NCBI GenBank assembly: GCA_013002625.1 | Contig: JABDJE010000351.1 | Coordinates: 1-5,756, forward strand | Direction: 5' to 3' | Source of the DNA: Saprospiraceae bacterium | GTDB taxonomy: Bacteria > Bacteroidota > Bacteroidia > Chitinophagales > Saprospiraceae | Length of the DNA stretch: 5,756 bases | Shown: positions 1-4,831 of the stretch, one piece after another | How positions within the stretch are numbered: position 1 is the first letter of the stretch | Layout: each line of letters begins with the position of its first letter | Made by a program: the position numbers and the translations under genes | Notes under the pieces: model-generated | What the model was told of the DNA's origin: nothing | What the model saw: only the letters and a program-made list of their open reading frames with translations | Database searches by the model: none

Positions 1-839
1 GTTTGGCTATAATGTCGCTGGATGCTGATCATCTTGACATTTATAAGAATGTAAATGAGATGCATGCAAGTTATGAAGCATTGACCTATCGTGTGAATAA
101 CGGAGGATCGATTTTCCTGGCCTGCGATGTCCAAGCTTATTTTTCTGAGGATTGGCGATTGGAAATGGCATCACGGGAAATTGATGTTGTCGAATTGGGT
201 GTAGGGTTCAGTTACGATAATATTCAAATCGAGGCAGGTCGTTTTCATTTTGATTATTCAGATGAAGAAGGCAGCCAGCAGATGATTTCAGGCCTGGTGG
301 GAGAACATAATATTATGAATGCCACCATTGCGTTGAGAATTGCAAAGGAGATGGATGCTCAAACTGAATGTCTGAAGGATGGCCTTGAGAAATTTAAAGG
401 TATTAAGCGCCGCTTTGAATTGCTATACGAGGAAGGGATCGTACTATATGATGACTATGCGCACCATCCGAGTGAATTGCAATTTGCCATAGCCACAATT
501 AAAGCCTTGTACCCGAATAAAAAAGTTCTGGGGATATTTCAGCCCCATTTATATTCGCGGACTCAGGATTTTTATCAGGGCTTTGCCGAAGTACTGAATG
601 CATTGGATGAAATTTGGTTGTTACCAATCTATCCAGCAAGGGAACTTCCGATAGATGGTGTGCAGACAGAGATGATTTTTAATTTGATTCGCAATGACAA
701 TAAGTACATACTGAAAGAAGAAGCATGGTTAGATGCAATCTGGAAGAAAGACGATTTAGAAGTGATAATAACATTGGGTGCATCTGACATTGATAAATAT
801 CACGAACGATTAATAGAAGTATTAAAAGATAAAAATTGA
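1..839 (+). CDS. murC: UDP-N-acetylmuramate--L-alanine ligase, 3' part (5' end outside window)
   Basis: Cytoplasmic Mur ligase that joins L-alanine to UDP-MurNAc using ATP, the first step in building the peptidoglycan stem peptide. The first whole codon is at 3, and 278 codons remain of a family length near 450-470, so the N-terminal UDP-binding domain and the ATP P-loop are missing. Numbering from the first whole codon, visible Mur-ligase landmarks are DADHLDIY (7-14, end of the central ATPase domain), GEHNIMN (100-106, entry to the C-terminal domain), RRFELL, DDYAHHPSE (150-158), FQPHLYSRT (179-187) and YPARE (210-214). The DDYAHHP and PHLYSRT motifs are typical of MurC, as distinct from MurD, MurE and MurF; Mpl is closer but has a different context. 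Near the C-terminus GASDID replaces the commoner GAGDI, a mild change. The stop TGA overlaps the ftsQ start. A TTG at 3 is inside the domain and is not the true start. Confidence 0.96.
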   Translation, partial: LAIMSLDADHLDIYKNVNEMHASYEALTYRVNNGGSIFLACDVQAYFSEDWRLEMASREIDVVELGVGFSYDNIQIEAGRFHFDYSDEEGSQQMISGLVGEHNIMNATIALRIAKEMDAQTECLKDGLEKFKGIKRRFELLYEEGIVLYDDYAHHPSELQFAIATIKALYPNKKVLGIFQPHLYSRTQDFYQGFAEVLNALDEIWLLPIYPARELPIDGVQTEMIFNLIRNDNKYILKEEAWLDAIWKKDDLEVIITLGASDIDKYHERLIEVLKDKN

Positions 840-1621
840 GTAGAAAAAGGAAATCTGGAATTGGGCAGTTGAATGTTGTGAAAGCTGTATTTGCGCTTTT
901 GCTTCTGGCCTTTTTGGGATTTGCTACCTTGGAACGACTTGAAAGTCCGGTTGAAGCGGTTATCATTAAGGTGGAAGGAAGAGCTGATAATAAAAAATTG
1001 ATCAGCGAAGAAGAGGTTAGACATATTTTAAAGGGTCAAATTGGATATGATATCAGTATTTCTAACACAAGAGGATTAGATTTATTATCTTTAGAGAAAT
1101 ATTTGAAGGAGGAGAGTCGAATTGAGGATGTTGAAATATATTTAGATAAGAAGAACCGTGTCCATGTCATCGTAATACAAAAGGACCCAATCATTAGGGT
1201 TGAAGTTAGCGGCGGCGAGGATTACTACCTAGATAAAAACGGATTTAAGGTACCACTGATAAAGAACCAAATACTAAGGGTACCTATCGTTACGGGTCAA
1301 ATCGACCCATATATACCAACCTACGCTGAGGAAGAAGACCATAATTTAAATATGGTCATGACTATGGCTAAGAAAGTGAGTCAGGATGAATTTCTTTCTG
1401 CTTTAGTCGAGCAAATCCACATCGATAAGAATGATGAAATAGTACTTGTACCAAAGATGGGCCGAGCTAAGATTTTGCTTGGGCAAATTGATGGCATTGA
1501 TGAGAAAATGTACAAGCTAAAAACCTATTATCAAAAAGGAATTAAGCACATTGGGCTTGACAAATTTGATGAATTGAATATGAAGTATGAAGGTCAGGTA
1601 CTCGGTGTAACTAATAGTTAA
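836..1621 (+). CDS. ftsQ: cell division protein FtsQ (DivIB family)
   Basis: Bitopic inner-membrane divisome protein that links early and late division proteins from the periplasmic side. The 261 residues show a short basic cytoplasmic tail (SRKRKS, 2-7), one membrane segment at about 14-32, then a POTRA-like domain from about 42 whose first strand reads AVIIKVEG, and a beta domain ending near VPKMGRAKILLGQ and NMKYEGQVLG. Sequence similarity to well-studied FtsQ is low, so the call rests on topology, length and position between murC and ftsA. The start is TTG at 836, overlapping the murC stop as TTGA. An in-frame TAA at 830-832 rules out anything further upstream, and the first internal ATG is at codon 173, so a non-ATG start is required. 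TTG at 869 or GTG at 878 would lose the basic tail. No Shine-Dalgarno sequence is visible. Translational coupling to murC is likely. Confidence 0.9.
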   Translation: MSRKRKSGIGQLNVVKAVFALLLLAFLGFATLERLESPVEAVIIKVEGRADNKKLISEEEVRHILKGQIGYDISISNTRGLDLLSLEKYLKEESRIEDVEIYLDKKNRVHVIVIQKDPIIRVEVSGGEDYYLDKNGFKVPLIKNQILRVPIVTGQIDPYIPTYAEEEDHNLNMVMTMAKKVSQDEFLSALVEQIHIDKNDEIVLVPKMGRAKILLGQIDGIDEKMYKLKTYYQKGIKHIGLDKFDELNMKYEGQVLGVTNS

Positions 1622-1637
1622 AAACTAGGATTAAATA

Positions 1638-1646
1638 CTAAACTCA
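1638..1646 (+). promoter_or_regulatory. CTAAACTCA motif 5 nt before the ftsA start
   Basis: The 9-mer CTAAACTCA ends 5 nt before the ftsA ATG. The same 9-mer sits at the same distance before ftsZ (2971-2979). Neither gene has a Shine-Dalgarno sequence at the normal distance; the nearest purine-rich stretch here is AGGA at 1627-1630, too far from the ATG. A role in translation initiation is inference; only the match and the spacing are observed. Confidence 0.35.
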
Positions 1647-1651
1647 GTCGT

Positions 1652-2959
1652 ATGAATACGCAACCAAATAACGAAGGACGCATTGCCATAGCATTGGACA
1701 TTGGAACCACCAAGGTTTGTGCCATTGCGGGTCGTAAAAATGAGTATGGAAAAATCGAGATCGTTGGAGTCGGTTCGGTGAAATCTGAAGGTGTCTCCCG
1801 CGGTGTTGTATCCAATATAGATAAAACGGTCAAAGCCATCAACGAGGCTGTTCAAATTGCCCAGAAAAATGCCAAGACTAAGTTTGGTCGTGTCCATGTG
1901 GGCATTGCCGGTCAGCATATCAAATCAATACACCATCATGGCCTGTTGGTCAGACATGAACCAGAGTCTGAAATTAATGAAGCTGATGTCAATAAACTGA
2001 TCAGTGATATGCACAAATTGGTGCTGCCTCCTGGTGATAAAATATTACACGTGTTTCCACAGGAATTCACGGTGGATGACGAAACAAATATTGTCGATCC
2101 GATTGGAATGTCTGGTGTGAGATTAGAGGCCAATTTTCATATTATAACTGGTCAGATTTCAGCATCGAGAAATATCATGCGATGTGTTGAAAAAGTAGGA
2201 TTGGATGTAGCCGACATCACACTTGAACCTATTGCTTCATCTAAGGCCGTATTAACACCGGCTGAAAAAGAGGCAGGCGTCGCGCTTGTAGATATTGGAG
2301 GTGGAACAACAGATATTACCATTTTTAAGGATAGTATAATACGTCATACTTCAGTTATTCCATTTGGTGGAAATGTAGTAACGAATGACATTAAGGAGGG
2401 TTGCACTGTAATGAAGGATCAGGCTGAAAAATTGAAAGTAAAATTTGGATCCGCATTGGCAGATGCCGTCTACGACAACCGCATCATTACGATTCCAGGA
2501 TTCAGAGGTAAGGATTTTAAAGAAATATCTGAAAAGAATTTGGCAAAAATAGTTCAGGCCCGTCTAGAAGAGATCTTCGATTATGTGCTTTGGGAAATTA
2601 AAAGATCAGGTTATGAAGGTAAGTTGATTGCAGGTATTGTATTAACCGGTGGTGGATCATTACTGAAAAACATCGAACTGTTATCAGAGTATCATACAGG
2701 ATTAAGCACAAGAATAGGTCAGCCGATAGAGCATTTGGCACATGGCTACTCCAGTATGATTGCGAGTCCTATTTATTCTACGGCTGTAGGCTTGCTTAGT
2801 ATCGCAATTGATAATCTTGATTTCACACAAGAACATGTATTTGATATAGACGATGAAGGAGATGAGAATGAGATGACGGGAGATCAAAACAGATGGTATC
2901 ATAAAATATTTACGTACACAAAAGACTTTTTTGAAGCACCGGCTGATTCGGAATTCTAA
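1652..2959 (+). CDS. ftsA: cell division protein FtsA (actin-like FtsZ membrane anchor)
   Basis: Actin/HSP70-fold ATPase of the inner face of the membrane that tethers FtsZ filaments and recruits later divisome proteins. The 435 residues are in the usual range. Nucleotide-binding motifs are clear: phosphate 1 ALDIGTTKV (14-22), phosphate 2 VDIGGGTTDIT (213-223) and the adenosine motif GIVLTGGGS (328-336). The FtsA-specific 1C subdomain falls between phosphate 1 and phosphate 2. An acidic linker near 399-413 leads to a C-terminal stretch (415-435) with W415, I419, F420, F426 and F427 alternating with lysines, fitting the amphipathic membrane-targeting helix of the family. The ATG at 1652 is the first start after the ftsQ stop; ftsQ and ftsA share a reading frame, separated by that stop and 30 bp. 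MreB and DnaK are excluded by the motif context and the ftsZ neighbour. Confidence 0.97.
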   Translation: MNTQPNNEGRIAIALDIGTTKVCAIAGRKNEYGKIEIVGVGSVKSEGVSRGVVSNIDKTVKAINEAVQIAQKNAKTKFGRVHVGIAGQHIKSIHHHGLLVRHEPESEINEADVNKLISDMHKLVLPPGDKILHVFPQEFTVDDETNIVDPIGMSGVRLEANFHIITGQISASRNIMRCVEKVGLDVADITLEPIASSKAVLTPAEKEAGVALVDIGGGTTDITIFKDSIIRHTSVIPFGGNVVTNDIKEGCTVMKDQAEKLKVKFGSALADAVYDNRIITIPGFRGKDFKEISEKNLAKIVQARLEEIFDYVLWEIKRSGYEGKLIAGIVLTGGGSLLKNIELLSEYHTGLSTRIGQPIEHLAHGYSSMIASPIYSTAVGLLSIAIDNLDFTQEHVFDIDDEGDENEMTGDQNRWYHKIFTYTKDFFEAPADSEF

Positions 2960-2980
2960 ACTCAAATAATCTAAACTCAA
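2955..2980 (+). repeat. tandem TCTAAACTCAA repeat between ftsA and ftsZ
   Basis: The 11-mer TCTAAACTCAA occurs at 2955-2965 and again at 2970-2980, a 15-bp period. The first copy contains the ftsA stop codon TAA (2957-2959). The second ends 4 nt before the ftsZ ATG and contains the CTAAACTCA motif (2971-2979) also found before ftsA. No Shine-Dalgarno sequence is present in this 25-bp gap, so these repeats are the only notable sequence ahead of ftsZ. Function is unknown. Confidence 0.6.
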
Positions 2981-2984
2981 GCTT

Positions 2985-4409
2985 ATGTTATTCGAAGAAA
3001 GACATAATTCAATTATAAAAGTTATCGGCGTCGGTGGAGGCGGAGGTAATGCAGTGGCTTACATGTATAAGCAAGGTATTGTTGGTGTGGATTTCGCAAT
3101 ATGCAATACCGATAATCAGGCCTTGGAAAACAATCCTGTGCCTATAAAAGTACAATTAGGACCTAGCCTAACTGAAGGTATGGGCGCCGGATCTGTGCCA
3201 GAAGTGGGCAAGCAGTCATGCATTGAATCTATCGATGATGTAAGAAAGTTTTTGGAGTCGGATACAAAGATGCTCTTTGTGACAGCAGGTATGGGTGGTG
3301 GAACCGGAACAGGTGCTGCACCTATCATTGCCAAAGCTGCCAAAGAATTAGGCATTCTAACCGTTGCAATTGTAACGCTGCCTTTCACTTTTGAAGGTGT
3401 TAGAAGACGCAATCAGGCCTTGCAAGGACTTGAGGCTTTGAAGAAAAGTGTAGATTCCATTCTTGTTATTTCAAATGACAGGTTGCGACATATGTATGGT
3501 AATCTAAGCTTGTCAAATGCTTTTGGAAAAGCAGATGATATTTTAACAACAGCAGCCAAAGGCATAGCAGAAATTATTACAGTTCCAGGTTATATAAATG
3601 TTGACTTCAAAGATGTGAGTACCGTCATGAAAGAAAGCGGTGTATCCATAATGGGATATGCGGAATCTGATGGAGAGGATAGGGCAAAAGAGGCGGTTGA
3701 GCTGGCATTGAATTCACCATTGTTAGAAGAAAATGATATCAGAGGAGCACAACATATCCTACTAAATATTTCTTCGGGTGAAAAAGAAGTCACCATGGAT
3801 GAGATTGGAGAAATAACAGAATATATCCAGGAAGAAGCAGGTTATGGAACCCACATGATATGGGGGAATTGTGTTGACCCTAATTTAGGAGAGAAAATTA
3901 GTGTAACAATAATAGCGACTGGTTTCGATGAAGGCAAAAAGCAGATCGAGAAAAAGCAGGTGGAAACAATCAAGGTGCACCTGGATGAAGTAATGGATGT
4001 CAGCGAAGAGGAAACACCTGTTATTGAGAAAGAGCTTATTGAGGAACCAACTGTTGTTGAGTTTGACAATGTAATGGATAATGTCAACATAAATGCAGAT
4101 TGGAACACCGAAGAGCCATTTGTGAAAGCGCAAAGCCAGGAAGCTGGCGAAAAACGTGTTGCGCTCAATTCTGAAACAGAAATAGAGCGCAGAAATCAAT
4201 TGAGAAATACGAGTTCAAAACCACTCGACAGCCCAAAAATAATTGCTGAGATGGAAGAAATACCAGCATACCAACGGAGAAAAGTGATGTTAGAGGATGT
4301 GGATGCTAAGGTAGATAATGGAACATCTAAACTCAGCATTAATATTGATGATGCCGAGGGTCCGGTTATCGAGAGAAATAATTCTTTCTTTCATGATAAC
4401 GTGGATTAA
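2985..4409 (+). CDS. ftsZ: cell division protein FtsZ (tubulin-like GTPase)
   Basis: Cytoplasmic GTPase that polymerises into the Z ring and directs septal wall synthesis. The glycine-rich VGVGGGGGNA-type nucleotide loop is near 16-23, the tubulin signature GGGTGTG at 104-110, and the T7 synergy loop at 202-211 keeps N205, D207 and D210, so a working GTPase is expected. K209 takes the place usually held by a small residue. The conserved core ends near SVTIIATGF (306-314). A long acidic linker of about 110 residues follows, then IPAYQRRK (426-433), which matches the conserved C-terminal peptide that binds FtsA and other partners. Unusually for the wider family, another 41 residues follow, ending NNSFFHDNVD; from memory a similar ending occurs in other Bacteroidota FtsZ proteins. 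Total 474 residues, longer than the roughly 380 of enterobacterial FtsZ. An in-frame TAA at 2967 limits the start to ATG 2985. It is the last gene of the cluster; a terminator follows 63 bp downstream. Confidence 0.98.
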   Translation: MLFEERHNSIIKVIGVGGGGGNAVAYMYKQGIVGVDFAICNTDNQALENNPVPIKVQLGPSLTEGMGAGSVPEVGKQSCIESIDDVRKFLESDTKMLFVTAGMGGGTGTGAAPIIAKAAKELGILTVAIVTLPFTFEGVRRRNQALQGLEALKKSVDSILVISNDRLRHMYGNLSLSNAFGKADDILTTAAKGIAEIITVPGYINVDFKDVSTVMKESGVSIMGYAESDGEDRAKEAVELALNSPLLEENDIRGAQHILLNISSGEKEVTMDEIGEITEYIQEEAGYGTHMIWGNCVDPNLGEKISVTIIATGFDEGKKQIEKKQVETIKVHLDEVMDVSEEETPVIEKELIEEPTVVEFDNVMDNVNINADWNTEEPFVKAQSQEAGEKRVALNSETEIERRNQLRNTSSKPLDSPKIIAEMEEIPAYQRRKVMLEDVDAKVDNGTSKLSINIDDAEGPVIERNNSFFHDNVD

Positions 4410-4415
4410 TAATTT

Positions 4416-4471
4416 GGATTTCGTCTTTTCATAATACGCTTTTCTATTATGAGATTGGTTTATTGATTGAG
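4416..4471 (+). repeat. pre-terminator repeat, copy A
   Basis: This 56-bp sequence begins GGATTTCGTC six bases after the ftsZ stop and ends GATTGGTTTATTGATTGAG just before the first terminator stem. It recurs as a 59-bp copy at 4622-4680 in the same orientation. The two differ only by a few substitutions and small indels in the middle (around 4430 and 4446); the first 14 bases (GGATTTCGTCTTTT) and the last 25 are identical. It is transcribed as the 3' untranslated part of the ftsZ mRNA. Function unknown. Confidence 0.85.
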
Positions 4472-4472
4472 T

Positions 4473-4499
4473 CCCCACCGGCTCACGGTGGGGTTTTTT
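4473..4499 (+). terminator. intrinsic terminator after ftsZ
   Basis: A perfect 8-bp GC-rich stem, CCCCACCG (4473-4480) with CGGTGGGG (4486-4493), closes a 5-nt loop GCTCA and is followed at once by six T. This is a strong rho-independent signal and marks the end of the murC-ftsQ-ftsA-ftsZ transcript. No A-run precedes the stem, so it should act on the plus strand only. Confidence 0.93.
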
Positions 4500-4621
4500 C
4501 AAAATCCAATTCCAGATGGGAAGCGAAATCACCAACTCTGAAGAGAGCGGGGAAGTGCAGGAGTAAACTATTGAATCTGATATGAAGAACCTCATGCCGG
4601 TGATGCGGCATGAACAACCAA
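4500..4621. other. spacer between the two terminator modules, no gene recognised
   Basis: This 122-bp stretch lies between the first terminator and the second repeat copy. It is about 45 % G+C, clearly richer than the AT-rich leader that follows. It holds an 8-bp hairpin at 4592-4613. The only forward ATG frame of note, 4516-4566, encodes 16 residues with no recognisable features, and I do not call it. I see no promoter. It could be a remnant of duplicated DNA or the body of a small RNA ended by the second terminator. Confidence 0.4.
4592..4613. other. GC-rich hairpin without T-tract
   Basis: TCATGCCG (4592-4599) pairs perfectly with CGGCATGA (4606-4613) around a 6-nt loop GTGATG. No T-run follows on either strand, so it is not a standard intrinsic terminator. 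It ends 8 bases before repeat copy B, giving a hairpin-repeat-terminator order. Confidence 0.6.
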
Positions 4622-4680
4622 GGATTTCGTCTTTTTTATTATACGCTTTTCTTAATTATGAGATTGGTTTATTGATTGAG
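4622..4680 (+). repeat. pre-terminator repeat, copy B
   Basis: Second, 59-bp copy of the sequence at 4416-4471, offset by 206 bp, same orientation. It again leads directly into an intrinsic terminator, and its final G (4680) can pair as the base of that stem. Relative to copy A it has a longer T-run at 4632-4637 and two extra bases in TTAATTATG. These changes break the short CATAATA/TATTATG pairing possible in copy A. Confidence 0.85.
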
Positions 4681-4709
4681 TTCCGCCTCTCAGGCGGGAC
4701 TTTTTTTTT
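4680..4709 (+). terminator. second intrinsic terminator
   Basis: A 9-bp stem, GTTCCGCCT (4680-4688) with AGGCGGGAC (4692-4700), containing one G-U pair, closes a 3-nt loop CTC and is followed by nine T (4701-4709). Its stem sequence is unrelated to that of the first terminator although the sequence just upstream is shared. It may back up ftsZ termination or end a separate short transcript. Confidence 0.92.
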
Positions 4710-4711
4710 GC

Positions 4712-4816
4712 TAACTACTTATATATCAAGGTTATTTGTAATATCTACCCCATGAAGTGTAATTATTAAATTAAATTAATCTATATATATAGTTTTATTA
4801 TATATATTAGTAGTTA
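4712..4816. repeat. AT-rich leader bounded by a 15-bp inverted repeat
   Basis: TAACTACTTATATAT (4712-4726) and ATATATTAGTAGTTA (4802-4816) are inverted repeats matching at 14 of 15 positions, enclosing 75 bp. Within them CTATATATATAG (4781-4792) is a perfect palindrome. The stretch is strongly AT-rich and must hold the promoter of the downstream gene. A full match to the Bacteroidota consensus (TTTG and TAnnTTTG) is not seen; TAGTTTTA at 4790-4797 is the nearest -7-like sequence and lacks a well-spaced upstream TTTG. Low complexity makes part of the pairing cheap, but the TAACTACT portion is not low complexity. Confidence 0.55.
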
Positions 4817-4831
4817 CAAATCAACCTGACC

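Noticed and set aside
3..5. TTG at the first whole codon as a murC start
   Set aside because: It lies inside the central ATPase domain, just before DADHLDIY; the gene clearly begins upstream of the window.
679..966. Minus-strand open frame over the murC-ftsQ junction
   Set aside because: Antisense to two well-supported genes, no recognisable domain, composition expected of a shadow frame. The same applies to other minus-strand frames over ftsQ, ftsA and ftsZ.
1105..1120. GAAGGAGGAG stretch in ftsQ as an internal ribosome binding site
   Set aside because: It encodes KEE within the POTRA region and no sensible start with a continuing frame follows at a suitable distance.
1857..1886. TTG-N19-TAAGTTTG, resembling a Bacteroidota promoter, inside ftsA
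   Set aside because: The -7 pattern has only six fixed bases and is expected about once by chance in a window this size; it lies in conserved coding sequence.
2393..2413. AAGGAGG followed by an in-frame ATG inside ftsA
   Set aside because: The bases encode Lys-Glu-Gly in the protein, and the phylum makes little use of Shine-Dalgarno pairing; a truncated FtsA lacking phosphate 1 and 2 motifs would not be functional.
4430..4451. CATAATA/TATTATG hairpin in repeat copy A
   Set aside because: The pairing is destroyed in copy B without compensating changes, so it is probably not the selected feature of the repeat.
4516..4566. 16-codon forward frame in the spacer
   Set aside because: Too short, no initiation signal, no conserved feature; chance frames of this size are common.
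4290..4595. Minus-strand open frame across the ftsZ 3' end and terminator 1
   Set aside because: It runs through the terminator hairpin and the repeat, has no protein-family features and no start signal.
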